From assembly GCA_022695795.1 (NCBI GenBank), contig MU404117.1:1-64000 (forward strand): DNA of 64,000 nt, in the 5' to 3' direction. The DNA comes from Biscogniauxia marginata. Taxonomy: Eukaryota > Ascomycota > Sordariomycetes > Xylariales > Xylariaceae. Under the pieces are notes generated by a model. It saw only the letters and a list, made by a program, of their open reading frames with translations, ran no database searches and was not told where the DNA came from. Positions 35,819-49,759 of the stretch are shown piece after piece (within the stretch, counting starts at the first letter, position 1; each line of letters begins with the position of its first letter). A program made the position numbers and the translations under genes.

Positions 35819-36595
35819 TCAGCCGAGGGCCTGTCCAATGGGGACGTCGTTCCGCCGCGATGGGGGCGGCGATAAGCCGGTGAACGTGTCGACGTCGCCG
35901 AAGGAGAGCCGCGGCGGTATCGAGGAGGACGAGTAGATGCGCGAGTGGGTGCGCCGCGGGTAGATGTCCTTCGAGCCTCTGGGAGACGCCTCGGCGCCGC
36001 CCGGCCACCCGTCCGCGAAGCTCTTTATGCTACTGCTCCTCGACCCCTTCGACCGGCCGTGGGCCGTGGGCGATTTGGGAGGCAGTTTCTGCAGCCGCGA
36101 CGGGTAGCGTCTGGGCGACGGCAGGAAAGGGTCGTCGCCGGGGACCGTCTCGTCCGTCAGGCCCGACCGTGCGTTCGGCGCTAGCGCTATCACGGCCGCG
36201 TCTGGTAGTTGGGGTAGGTGTAAGGGTAGGTCCAGGCTGAATTTGTTGTTGATGAACGATCTCGGCGATATCGGTTCTAGAGACGGTCGCGCGCCAGACT
36301 GATACTGGATCACGCTCGAGGTTTTCCTCGTCGACGTCGAGGCATTCGGTGTGTGGTGCGGCCGCGTCGTATATCGGTCGGAATTCTTCTCGTTTCCCCG
36401 GTCCATCTTCCAAGTAGCTATTTCCTCGTCGCCGATGGGGGTAATCCCTCTTTTGAACATTGAGGCGCCTCGTTTCCGCCTCGCGCAGAAGCACGCCGCT
36501 GCAACTATCGCGCCTGCGCCGAGAACGCTTAAGACAGTGCTGAGAGCTATGACCAGGGTGTTATTGCCCGGCCTGTCGCTGTCACTAGTAGACAT
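35819..36595 (-). CDS. Single-pass membrane protein, unknown function
   Basis: The gene is intronless, with 258 residues. A short polar N-terminus (about 12 residues) is followed by one hydrophobic segment at about residues 13-37 ending in a cysteine-containing stretch and ARRKRG, consistent with one membrane span and positive-inside topology, so the long remainder would be cytoplasmic. Just after it comes RGITPIGDEEIATWK, a motif I believe recurs next to the membrane span in uncharacterised ascomycete proteins. The rest is Ser/Pro/Arg-rich and probably disordered, with many possible phosphorylation sites (for example SRSSSIKSF). No enzyme domain is visible. A signal peptide encoded in an unseen upstream exon cannot be ruled out. 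High GC and an open frame over the full length support coding. Confidence 0.7.
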   Translation of the reverse strand: MSTSDSDRPGNNTLVIALSTVLSVLGAGAIVAAACFCARRKRGASMFKRGITPIGDEEIATWKMDRGNEKNSDRYTTRPHHTPNASTSTRKTSSVIQYQSGARPSLEPISPRSFINNKFSLDLPLHLPQLPDAAVIALAPNARSGLTDETVPGDDPFLPSPRRYPSRLQKLPPKSPTAHGRSKGSRSSSIKSFADGWPGGAEASPRGSKDIYPRRTHSRIYSSSSIPPRLSFGDVDTFTGLSPPPSRRNDVPIGQALG

Positions 36596-39500
36596 GATTG
36601 TTATACTGGGCGCAGATGGTGAATTTAACTTGTTAGCAATGAACCAGTAAGTCCTTCACTCGCTTCGGTTGCGCAAGGAAAATCGTAAAGACCCAGAGAC
36701 TCGGTTGTCAAAGAGTAGCCGAAGTGATAAGTGGCGAAGATAACAATGGAGGTTGGCTGTCAAAGATCTCGTAGATGCTTTGAAGAATGAGTTTCACCCT
36801 ACTGAGCAGACGCTATCATCTGATATGACCTGCCGTAAGCTCAAGTAGTGCCAGGAGTAGTAGCATGAGCCTGGTCTCCGTGAGTTGGTAAAATGGCGAA
36901 ACGTTCCAACACTGATAACCTCAATAGCGACGAAACGCAATCGTCTGCTATTACCGCTCGTGATGGAAATTCCGAGGGTTTGAGGCCACTCTTTGTTTCT
37001 TCCTCCGAGGTCCCCAGGGAATAGGCAGAGTATGAAAGCCCCTGGTAACCGAGGGAAGGCTAAGAGCACTGGATGACAATGAGAATTAGTACATTTGATC
37101 TTATTGTATAGGTTTTCTTTTCTTTCTTTTCCTCGCGTAAGAGCCCGCTTCTCAAAGACATTAAGGACTCCGTAACTAGACCCTTGACTTCTTAGGCTGG
37201 TCCCTTACTGAAATCCTTCCGACCGTCCAGCTGTGTATGTTGGCGCAGAGCTAGTCAATCAACTAAGAACGTCACTTCAAAGGCCGCACCGCCGAGGTTG
37301 TGTTCTATCATGCAATTGGACAAACGCCACGCTATTCCCAACATCTGAAGGCTGACCGAATCCTTCCACCGTTGACGAGCCCAGGATGCATTCACATTCA
37401 AAGCAAGAAACAGGAACTGGGGCGCAGGGGAATACTGAAATAACTCACAGCCAAGATCTTGACCAAGCTAGTTGAGCGAAAAACTGACGTGATATTGACA
37501 AAGTCAGGCCAGCGTGGGGACCGTCGACTATATGACGGAGGCTCTGGTAAAAATGAGGGCGAAACGAGTGACTGGAAATATGGTCGCCCTTCCATAAAGA
37601 GCGTGAGCTCTGGAGGGCTGCTTGAAAGACGAGAGTATGGAACCTCCCGGCAGATATAGGTCGTGGCTAGAGAAAGCTGAGGAGGGACCGGATCTTGATA
37701 TTCCCGCTTTGTGAAGGCATCGGCCAAGCTGCGAGGAAACCGACCCTGCTGCAGGATATAAGCAGCAGAGAGAATGTATGTATGTGTGAGGTTGGTTTTG
37801 GTGAGGGGTGCTTGCAGGATGCAGATGTATATACAAGCTACTAGTCCGTGTAAGTGCGCCTCTCTCCACAATCGGGCGTGTCGACAATTAACACGGGGTA
37901 GTGAAGTAGGCTATGAAAAGCAAACCGAGAAACGGCGTTAGCTGTCAAGCAGGTTTACCTAGAGAAGGGCCATCAGGCTGCTAATAAGAAAGGTGGGAAA
38001 TAGTTCAGAGATGGGATTTACCTCATCAATTAGCTCCATCGCTGATACTAATGGGTTACAGTACTTGGTGCGGTCTCGACGGCCTTGACGGCGGGCGATC
38101 GCTGCGGTGTGATCGGACCTGAGCTAACAAAAGCAACCACCTGCTGCGTAACTAAGACCAGGGGTTCACGAACGAAGGTGGGTGGCTCTCGGATGATGGA
38201 GTGTACCTGGCAGGGTCGCATCCATGGGCCAGCCCCCATGTCCCTTCGTTTCCCTCGTGGAGCATGGGGTAAAAGGGTCACAGTGCCCATCACGAGAGAC
38301 AAGCCACTGGTGGAAAACCCCCCATTAGACGAGGAGAGTAGGTATGTAAGAAACAAGACTTGAGCTAAGCGACGTAGAAACTACTGTGCCCGTACGGTGT
38401 TCCACGTCTAAGTGCGCCCGCAGTGCAAACGTTGGTAACGCTATATTACCAAGTGACAACTCAAGAAGCTCGGACCGGACCACTCAACGGACTCATCACC
38501 AAGAGGTCTCAGGAACAAGGCCTGTGAGGTGCCATGTGTTCGCGGCCCTGGTGAGACTTTCTGCCATGTTCAGTGGCCTTGCCTTCTGCTTCGGGACTAG
38601 AAAGTCGTCTGTAGGGCATCAATTAAAATCAGGTACGTGAGGATAAATAGGTCACACTGGCGAATGAGCGTCACGAAGCCGACCATCTTCTCCTCGTGAG
38701 CGGGGTGGACGATGTAGGGAATTAATAACGCCAGGAACGGAGCTATTCTAATGGAGGGCTATAGAGGGGTACGAGCGAATAATATCGCGATATGCACCCT
38801 TTTGCAGCAACCTCTCTAGGCCGAAACATGACCTAGCAGACAGGCCACATGCACTTGCATGTCAGAGGCAAGACCTCATTTGCTCATCAGCGCTCGTAAC
38901 GTGCAAGAAACGTGCATTCTGTAGATCTTGTCTTTGCGATGGCGTTTCCCGTCCTCCATTCTAGCCACTTACACGCGATAAAGCTGCAGGCTATCCTGTC
39001 TAGCGGCATGCAACCACTCTACTGTAAGTGGGTGTTAAGCAGACCTAGTGTAGAACAACTTTGCACCAACTAACCCACCGAGATATCGGCGATTGGGGGA
39101 GGGGGTCGGTTTTCGATCGTAGGTAACCGTTGTTGGTTCTTAGTTCCGGCAATCCTCTTGATTCTTCGATGTGACAGACGAAAATATAGTGTAAATGAAG
39201 ATCTAGCTATGTAACCTACAAAGCCTCGCCTACTTGCTTTTACTGAATGTCGATATCTAAACTAGGTATTTACAGGACAATACTTGCGTACATAACCTAT
39301 GTACACCATCAGAATCTTGTCGGTCTAGTGGATGAGACGTATGTACATAAAAGGGAGGAGTATCCGATGGCGTTCTATGTGACACACTAGCTCTGTGTAT
39401 TATTGCCTCAGCCGTTGCAAAAAGCAAGCAATCGTTCACCGTAGGTGTATGGATTCGGACGCGGAGAATAACACGCGTCGCCTCCCCGGCCGATTTCCAA

Positions 39501-42500
39501 TCTGTGACCCGTAAAAGTGGCCATTCGCCACAGTTCTCCAGACTAATCCTGATGATGGCCAGTCAGCATAGTGCCTCACAGATGCGTGAATCGTGTACAG
39601 ACTCGATTGGTCTGATATTGATTCCTTCAGCCCTTCGCCCTTCTAGAATCCTTGCTCCTTCTCGAACTCCGATCGGTGCAGATGGAAGTGGTCATCGGTA
39701 ACGGTCGCCGGCAAAACTGTACCTATCCGGTTCACTCATGACGTTAAGCGGTGAGCGTCACACTAATCGCGATACTCTTCCCTGCCTCTATATGGACCGT
39801 GGCTGCGTGGCTTTGCTCGTCGGTCCCTAAAGCTCCGACCGGCGCAGTGTCAGATCAGCTTCCTGGTCATTGGTGCGATCAGATTCGCGATCTAAGGCGC
39901 AGTGAATAAAGGGATTCTAGATGGATATAGCGCAATTGCTTGCATAGTACCAGTATCCTACTATAAGTTGATGATGTGGCTAGCATATCTAACGACCGAA
40001 GAAATAAATGATAGTTACCTCTATGTAATAGGTAACAAGGAGGTAGGTTACCCGGCTACACTGGGTTGTTACTTGGGTAGGTAACTCATAGCTTACAATA
40101 GTTCAAGTCTATTCGGTCAATTGGGCCTCGAACGACTTGCAACGGTCTGCTGTGTGTACACTAGATGCATAAGACACAATCTACCAAGTGCCCATGTGAA
40201 CGTAAGTCATTCCAAATACATACCCGAGCCTATCCGTCTTTGGTTGGGATACTACTCTGATGGACGCGACATTTAAACTAATGTAAATCAGGGTTACAAC
40301 GATCCAAAGGGTCGAAGAACTCCCCAAGACACTTCAAGACAATGAAATTAAACTCATGTCTAGAGGCGATCACGCCGTCTGTGCTCACCCAGCGATATTG
40401 GCGAAGATCGGTGTTTCTGTGTCTGTGTGTGTTTATTGAGCAATTAAGTGCGTATCGAAACGTCGAAACTTGGGTCAGCAGCATGAAACAACACACCCAC
40501 TTCTATTTCGGAGGTTTTCTGTCACAGGTCTTACCCATCCTTCTGACTGGCTGGCTGACTTAACTCCAGGCTTATCTCAATAGTTCCGGGCCGCGATACC
40601 AGTTCCAGGGGGCCTTTATTTACTTAGTGTCATTCCTCAAACAGGTCCTCGTCTCAGTGCTCGCCACAACCACTTGCTCAACCACACAATGATCCCGGGT
40701 TTTTGGAAAGTTGGGAAGACGTAACACACCATTAAAAGCGTAGTATTAATTCTCCTTGTCAGACAAAAAGGCCTCCTAGTTGGCCGCTTTTGAGTACTAA
40801 TGCTGGCCAGTGTTCTAGGTCTGTCGGGGTTGATTTCTTGTTAAAACTGATCGATCCTCCATTCCGTCTCCATCCCTGCAAACGCACTGCGATCAACACG
40901 AGTGTACATATTTCACTCATCGTCAAACAGACTATAAGCCAAGCCATACGAAGTAAAATCTGTAAGGACTAATCCATGAGTAATCGTGAAAATACATAAT
41001 TGCTAAATGAACGGGTGTGCTAAGTTTCTCTCCCTACCCACGAGGCCAAGGAGATGGTGCAGAAAGCCGTCGAAGCTAAACCTTCTTGAGTCCAATATCT
41101 CCGTCCTGTTAAGAACCTACTACTACCCACAGATCTGGGGCCGTCGCCAGACGGACAAATCTCCGAAGGCGATTTCCCTTCCCGTGCAAATCGGTTCCTT
41201 GATTTGCAGTGTACAGGGAGTAGGTAGACTAGGTATAGGGGACGGTAATTCGTGATGGCCACCCCTCTATGTATGACATGGCGTATCCGTCACCATTGCG
41301 ACCGCAGACGTTCTAAAGCCTAGCATAGGGATAGACACGGAGAGTGCCGTCACGATGGCCGCATGACAGGATATAAAAAACCAGTTTGACAGACGGGTAT
41401 TCCTTGTACAGTGACTGAAGGCAGTCTTAGAGTTGCACGGCGGTCGATGGCCTAGCTCAAGGATCATCTCATCTTTCCTATCAATACTCTCATCACGTAC
41501 AGATTCAGGGGTACATCGCCATACTTCTTTGCATACTGAAAGTTGTTGTCAGTCGCATTCCAAACTTGTATATGTAACTTGAAGCTCAGAGCGCACTCTA
41601 AGCGCTTCCAGGGTCTCAGATACAGTCGCCTTCAATCTTATATATTCAACATTGTCGCATGCCGCCCACGGACGGTATCAGGACCAAAAATACAGACCAC
41701 CTAACTACCTTTAAGAGCCGCCGAACATTCTCGCTTCGGCAGCTAACGCACTCGTATCCCGCCTGTCAATATGCATGCTGTACGTATGCAGTATGTTCGG
41801 ACGTATACATGCATGGCATCTGTGCAACCGCAGGTGCAGGAGGTAGTAGTGGTGGTCGCGGGGTTTAGGATCCCGGCGTCAACTTGATTACTCTTTTAGG
41901 AGAACAGCTCAACCTATCGTAACATTGATGACAATTTATGTTGTTCACATTGGGACATACTGGGCATAGAAAACACACTCGGAAAACGAAAATGGCTCAA
42001 GTACAGGACGACGTCTCAGCCAGCATAGTCGCATTACTAACATGGTCCATACCACTTAAACTGACACGGTGATGTAGATTTTGAATTTGAAGAGCCTAAA
42101 CATGCTCAACATCTACATCGAAAAGATAGGATATAGCTAGTTACTTTATATGATTAGTTACCTCATGCGAATTACATGGGAGGACAGATAGACAGGGTGC
42201 ATCAACACAAGATGCTAGATCGTCATGGCGATGATCGCACAGCGCCCGAGGTGTGAGAGCTCTCTTGATGTACCTGCAGCTTGCATGTCGCTAATAAAGC
42301 GACTAGGTAATAGACGTTGCAGAAGATAACTCAACTAAGTTAGTAATGGACCAAGACCTAGTTGACTGGCATGCACGTTGGTCAAAGCCACACAGACCCT
42401 CTAAGCCTTCGGCCCTCGATGTATCCGTAGGCATATCTATAGTTAGTACCTAGTCTTACATATTACACTAGTGTGATATACGCAACACCGGCAACGTGCT

Positions 42501-45500
42501 GCTTTTAGGCCGCCATATGTTGTATCGTACATAACTACTTGATATAAGTCGCACGGAACTGAGTGTTCTCTATTCAAGCTGTCTAGTTTGAGTACATAGC
42601 TGGCTCACCAGTCAATGTAACCATGTGATTAAGATAACTGTATGGCGGGAAGAAGCGGAACGTGGATTGTTACGCTACATCGTCGTTTAGCTCCCCCGAT
42701 AACGTTTTCAAAACGGCGTTGTCAATCTTCTTCTTCTATTTCACCCTCACCGCCAATCATCTTGCACCAAACTTTTGCCAACTTCGCAGCTAAACGCCTT
42801 CTTTTATCATGTCAGGTACACGGAATACGTCTCATCAGGATCAAACATGCTATCGCGAATTATCAGTAACCTCCCTGTCTTGTACAGGTTAACCCAGGAC
42901 GTAAGCTTGCAGATACCAGGATACTTGATTAACTTGATATCTTACTACACTACATCCTCCTCATAATCATCCACATAAGTACCCTCCTCGCCTGGCTAAG
43001 GCTGATGTCAGCGTTCGCCATCATGTCCGCGTGATGCTGCTATGCATCTCACAGCCAGCCATCTTGGTGATACTATTAATCGCGAGTAGGTAGCAAGAGC
43101 ACGGAAAAGGTCCGCCCCCGGTTATGGGATCAACTTTCATAGTGGATATCAGACATTCCGCTACGAGTCCGTAAAGATCGGGACCTTGCCTAATCCTGCA
43201 AGAAATGCAGGGAAAGCAGGGCCCGATTTTCGGGGTACCAAGGGCTGCTATGAACTTCTAAGTGGAGTTCCCGCCGCGCTTATCACGGTTATGACCTGCA
43301 GACAACATTGCGCAAGGACCCATCATCCATGGTTGATCACCCCACGAAATAGCTCGCTCTAGATCAAGAGGGATCAAGGTGGTACGTGGTAACTTGCTTA
43401 TGTATTCGGATCGCAACACCATGCTCAGACGGGGAGCGGGTGACGGGCGACGGGTGACGGGTAGACCCTAGGCTTGGTCGGACATTGACATGCAATCAGA
43501 CTCACGAAGCACAGTTACCTATCAGGCCAACAATAGGTACTGTCATATTCGGCCGGTGGTCGTCGAAGACAAGACCTTAGTGCCGAGCTGCCCAGCACCT
43601 GTCTACATACTGGGCACCAGCGCTAGCTTGAAGCATCTAAACCAAATCGAATGAGCTCTGCATCAATGGAGCTGAGACACGGTATCATGGCAACCTATCA
43701 GCTCCATCGTCCAGTATGCGTGTGCTCTTCAGCCGCACCCACCATTGGAACGAAGGCACGGAATCTCGAGCAGGAGTTTGATCTGAACACCATAAGCCTT
43801 CTAACGCCTGTTGTACGACCCAATATTCGCAAACAAGAGCCCTCATGTAATGGCCTAATTACCAGGTCACGGCTTGCATGAGACCTCAGTTCGAAACTTC
43901 GTAATCAGTTTGTCTATCCTGGCTTTTCTAACACCCATGTAGTTGTAACCCTGCTAACTCAAACCTTAGGAATCTAGACGGACTTAAGACTTGGAGGCTA
44001 GCTATTTCTATCTAGTGCAAGGTCAGGAGGTCCCCAAGGAAGGTGTCGAGACAGGGTCCTGGAGGGAACCCAATCTGCCTTCTTCCCCTTTCTGTGTTTA
44101 ATTCTGCCTCCGGAGGATTCGGTCCTGGACTGGAATCACACGTCCTCACCTCTTAGCCTTCGGGAGTACCCACGACAAGCCTTCCAACCATGCTTCCTCG
44201 ACACAAAGACCTAGAATGGCCGACTTCAGCTAATTGAGGCATTGGGTCACAGCATGCACTTCCTAATAAATGTTGGAGCTTGGCAGAATGCCCAATATGG
44301 TGGCCTACCGGACGTTTTTGTATGAGAATAGCCGTGACAATTTCATAAAGCTCATGAGGTGTGTTCTCTGGGTAACATCTAGATATTAAAGTTGTCACCA
44401 GCATTGCTAACTCGTGATCAGGTATAAGATTACAAAATCCAGGGGTATGATCCAAAGGGCTAACCTGCGAGGATCGTCCATACTCCCGCAAATGATTCTT
44501 CCTCATAAGGATGTGGCCCTACGGTGGAAGTCCGAATTGCTTGTATACGAGAGTACCTTATGGCATCGCTTACCTGAGTTGAGCACAATGAACACGGTAT
44601 AGCCTCGTGTTCTACGTTTCAACTACAATATCGCCTTTATCAAGGCGAGACTTTCATCGCCTCCAAAGCCATTTATGAGCTCAATTCCATGTAGTAGCTC
44701 TTCACTGATATCCTATTTTAGCATTTGCCGGTCCGGATTTCCAAGTAAGGAACGGTCGACGGGTATCGTCCCGAGAGAGAAACCCACCGATCATTTGATA
44801 GGTTAGATATGTGATGACATTTCGAGAGTGCCGGCTCAATGACGGCGGCTTTGTGTACATTATTACTGGATACGATCCGCAAGGCATCCATTAACCCCCA
44901 CGCCGAGCGGATAGAATATCCGGTACCGACGTTACCTTAATCGAAGGGTAATTATTATTAGACTTCGTGAGTTTGGATTCCGCGGTAGTTCGTACATTCG
45001 AGAAGCCTCTATTACAGTCATGAGCCTGGTTCTATCGACATGTCCCGCTTTATTCATTAAGTATTTCTCAACCAAATGTACGCAGGAACCTTGAAGGAAT
45101 GTCACTATCATCAACCGAATGCCGCTGTGTGCACTGCCGAATCATACCATAAGGCAATCCCCGAGGCGCATAGGGCGCTCAATGTCATTTGAGATGCTTT
45201 TTATCTAGTGAAATATGGTTGAACAAGCTTCAAAAATGTGCAATTAATTAGTATGAGCATAGCCCTAACCCCGAATTCCCGGTGTTCATATGGACTATCG
45301 TACAAAATTCGGAGATTTCCCACTACCGGATCCCGTTCTGGCCCGCCTCCTGAGGTAGCATTCTTGATGGTCGCACGACTAATCGAGCTCTAATTGCAGT
45401 GCAGTCCTCAACTAGGCGAGCCTGGTACAGTGTGCTATGACTTGCAGAGTCAGATATACGGCTGGTAACTCTGGAACTCATCTCCATTGCATGAGTTAAA

Positions 45501-48500
45501 AATTACCGATCTCACGGACACGATGGGTTTCGTGAGATATCTGCCCGGGCCGCTACGAGCGTTTCAACAAATCAAGGACCGGAGCGCCTCATGTACACAC
45601 TGATTCTCCACAAAGACCGTTTGCTGTCTACTTGTGTAGTAGATTGGTCATTAAACCTCCGAGCTTTGTAGTCAGTGCAACACAGTAACACCCCGGCCGC
45701 ACGATATAGCTTTAGTCGCAAGCTGGACTGGGCAACTCGAGCCTCGTCAATTTCCTTGACCAGCCAACCAGCGCATAGAGACGCGGCTGTCAAACCCAAC
45801 AAGCCGGATGGCTTCGGCTCACTTCCCTCTCTCATCGCCAGGATAAGGATGCTGCCGGACGGGGGCACGGTAACAGCTACACACCCTACCCACTGATTTC
45901 GTCCCAAGACCCTGCCGGTTTCGGGAAATGCCGTGGCGCTCGTTACTACTTGAATCTTTATTCAGAACAACTCACCTAGCTTTCCCTCTTATCATATCGC
46001 GGATTGAAATCAGAGTCCATTTCACAGCTCGCTCCTAGGCCTCCCTTTCTCGCACTCTGTTCGTAACAACCGACTACTTTTCCTAGCTTGCGCTTCTAGA
46101 AAGAGCCCTCAGGCTCGCCCTGGTTATGAGGTGCCCCCCGCCCCCCGCCCCCCGCTCAACTGAAATACCTAAGCGAGGTCGTAAACCCCCCTGGTCTATA
46201 TAATTATTATAGACAGGGATTAAATCAGATATTAAAGATTTTGGTCCCCTTCCCTTCCCTTTCCTCTCCCCCGGCCTCTTCGGCTGCCTCGCTTCGATAC
46301 TAGGTAGCCAATTACAAGGCGGTCCCTCATCATCGTCGACGTCAAATCTCGTTTCTCTCCGTCAAGCTAGGACATGACTTCCTGATATGGATATCTGAAG
46401 GGAACATCGCACCTGAATCTGTGAGAATGTCTAATCAGAGTTTTGACAAAAAGGGCCAGCTATATGGGAGCGGGAGAGACGGTATGACGCCACAATGAAT
46501 GTGAATATCGAATTGTCTTCGTTTCAACCTACTACGCCTCTTACCTTACGTCCTGGTGATTTGCGCCCTGGAGATGCGTTCGGGAGAGACTACCTATAAT
46601 CATCACGTAATATAGCCGTATCTGTCTAACAGCTGGCGTACATTATGAACAGAGAAACGCCCACGAAGATCGTCCTTAACAGCAAGGATAAATTGATATC
46701 GTTTGTGAAACTTAAACTATTTCGACTATGATCAACGTAAGAGCAGGTGACTTGGTGATCTCCATTACGCACGTTCTCTTCTGGGGGAAAGGGGCACTTC
46801 TAGAGATTTCTCTCATTCTAATTACAAAGGGGGCCATCATTGAGTTGAGTCTTGTGCAGTACCCATCTCCGCTTATCAGGTTAAACTTACTATCTCTCTC
46901 CCTCTCTCTCGTTTTACTTACCTAGCCTTTATATTGACGACCGCGTAAGTCTTTGAGGGGTCTCGGAGAAGCTGTCGGCTTCCGACACCAATGGAGTCCG
47001 TGGGAAGAAAACATAGATGTGTGTTTATATACGTCAGCCCCTGAGATGATGCTAGTTCCCGCTGTGGATTATCATAGATGTTAGGCATCAACCGGAATCT
47101 CACTAAGCGTCTTCTCAAGACCACAATAAATCTCCAACAAGTGCAGTTTTCGGCTTAGAACAGCTAACGACTGCAGAATCGATAGGAACCTATTTGTTTT
47201 TCAAAACTTAAGTCAATGCGTTGCGCGGGATGGTGGGTGGCATCGGCGCGGTGACGGGGTGATAGGGACACCAAATTTTTTCCGGAGGTAACCTATATCC
47301 GTGTACCGCGTGACGTATAGTGTATCCGGTAGTCAGTAATAACGGGCATGCCCTTATTAGTCTATACCGTATGCCTATCTAGGTATGACACGTGGGCAAA
47401 AGATGTAAAGCCCGAGGGGAGTAAGGTGCCTATTGAATGGTTGATTCTATATCAATTGGTATACACATGATAGCCGGGTTGGTATGGTAGGGTTCCGGGA
47501 TTACTACCTTGAATGATCGCGAGAGTACACCGGGAGCGAAGTGCCCGATGTCAAGACCGTTGAGTCGCCTAGTAAGACATCGGGACTTTGTAGCCGTTAT
47601 TTACCTCCTATTGATATGTATTTTCGTTTACTGAACCATACTAGCTGGCAGCTAATTGGAATCTCTTGCAGGGGATGTTTAGTTCAAATAACAATACTAA
47701 TGCAGCTACAACAGGTTTTCTCAATGTGTTTATCTAGGAACATGGGCGAAAGGTATGTAGAAGCCCAGCCTCGCCGGAGGTTTCTGATCCTTACTATGTA
47801 ATTATCACAATATCATTAGAGTTCTACCGTGTTTCGTATGTATCGAGTCTATAAACCATGTCTACAAGGATTACTGAGCAGCTCGATATATTAAACATGA
47901 TAATAATAACTACTATTAGGATAAAACAACAACCTAGAGCTCCTTTGATATAAGGATCAGACGTACTGTTGGTAACCTATTGATGAAACATCTTAGTTTG
48001 CGCCAACTATAGTTTTTAATAGGTACCTGGCATAATAATATTCATGTATTAGTTTTACCCTTCCAAAAAGATCTGATATGACGCTAGAGAAGCAATATGA
48101 TCATGAATGTATGTTTGACGAAACTATACAGGATAAATGTGAATATTATAGCTCAGATTCACCTACCTGTGTGACTCTCCAGACCAATTGAAATTTCTGT
48201 AGGGAATTAATGGTGTAGGTTAAAGGTGCTCGCCAATTATACCCCTTCTACCACTTATTGTTTCACCCTCAACTAGTCATATTCCGCTTGCTAGTTCCAA
48301 TCTTAGTGCAGTAGCGATGTCAGTCCTTAATCAGTATGGTCCTCTGGGTTTCGATAGCCTAATCAGTTTCTCTATGGTCGGTTAGAAGAGAAAATCTATC
48401 ATCCAGCAGTGCTGGGACGTCATCTCTCTGGTTTAAGGGCCAATGCGAGGATCTGTCTGTGAGGAGATTGGCAACGCTCGAGCAAGTGGTGAAAGCCGTG

Positions 48501-49759
48501 TCGACCGGGAAGGCCAGCACTAACTACGGGTTGCAATGTTCCCGAGATTACTAGGTCTTGGAGAGTCAGAGAAAAATATTTGCCTTCAAAAAAACCAAAA
48601 GTTCATCTTGTTGAGTTTTCTGCTTGGGTTAGTTTTTGGTTTCTTGAGACCCCCTTCCATCCGAAAGGCTTCGATACCTTGATTTGAATGCGGGACTTGA
48701 ATTTAGTTTCTGAAAGCAGGAAACTGCATTGAATACAAGTACGATTGTTGAATTATGCCATGAAACTGAAGTCCTGAGACCGGTGTCCTTTTCATTAGAG
48801 TCAACGGATGATGATAGGAAAAACACTTACAGCTACTAAACAAACATCATCAAGTCTAGTATGACGATATGAATTAAGAATCAAATCCCATATTCTATGT
48901 AGGGATGACTAGACATATATTCACGTTAAGAAGTATATATATTAGGTATAGGTAGTTATAAGTTTGATTAACATATATACACCAACCTCTAGCTTATTAG
49001 CGACCTTTAATATCCTTCAAATTCGTTCGTGTTGAGAAGTATGTGCGAAGTTCAAGGGGGTTGCAAAGCTTCATTACGTATATAAAAGGTATGATAGAAA
49101 TGATAAGACTCTTGAATGTATATCCATTTACTCGGATATCATACGTAAATAATAAATGGTTTGTGGTCGAAAAGTTATCTCTGTATTAGTTATTACAGAA
49201 GAGTGTCGAATACTTACCTATGTAGCTCTGACTTTTCGGTATAAGTGAGCCCCTGTACGACTTTGACAGACCACTGCACACGTCCGTACAGCTTTTATTG
49301 TAAGATACCTATTCAACAAGAAAAAAATTTAATCGCAGTTGCCTAGTATCTATTCTTAAGCCACTCAAATGAGAGAAAGGTTTACTCTATAAGTTACAAT
49401 TTCGACCTGCTGAACCGACTACCTACATCCAAGATTTTGGGTAGGTAGTTATGGGAACCAACATTAAAAGCATTTACACTACAGACAGACAGTGATCGGT
49501 ATAATCTAGTAAGTCATATTAATTGTTTCAATATCATATACCCCGTGATCTCGAGTTAACCCCTCTAGCTCTAGATATCTGTGCGGTGTCATATCCATCA
49601 ACTGCTACCGTATTGTCTAGAATATTTAATTATAGGATCCCGGGAGACTAATACTCCCTATCATCTAGTTCCCTCTTCCCTCAACTTTTTTCCACCATAG
49701 ATTCATACACGCACCTCGCAGCCCTGATCTTGCTACTAGAATTATTTGCATTTACACCT
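36596..49759. other. 13-kb stretch with no recognisable gene
   Basis: Base composition is ordinary and not RIP-like, yet every open frame is short (longest about 157 codons at 37398-37871, minus) and none resembles a known family or extends through plausible splice sites. Small features seen are repeated GGGTGACGG-like units near 43430-43465, a CCCCCCG triplicate at 46134-46155, and an inverted pair around 46188-46218. I found no LTR, tRNA, rRNA or CRISPR. It may be long intergenic DNA, a set of strongly decayed genes, or lineage-specific non-coding transcripts. Confidence 0.5.
46134..46155. repeat. C-rich 7-bp tandem repeat (CCCCCCG x3)
   Basis: Three copies of CCCCCCG followed by C. The opposite strand has three runs of six G separated by single C, able in principle to form a G-quadruplex. 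It lies in the gene-free stretch. Confidence 0.85.

Noticed and set aside
37398..37871. 157-codon minus-strand open frame
   Set aside because: Longest in the gene-free stretch but low-complexity, overlapped by another frame, and without any recognisable domain.
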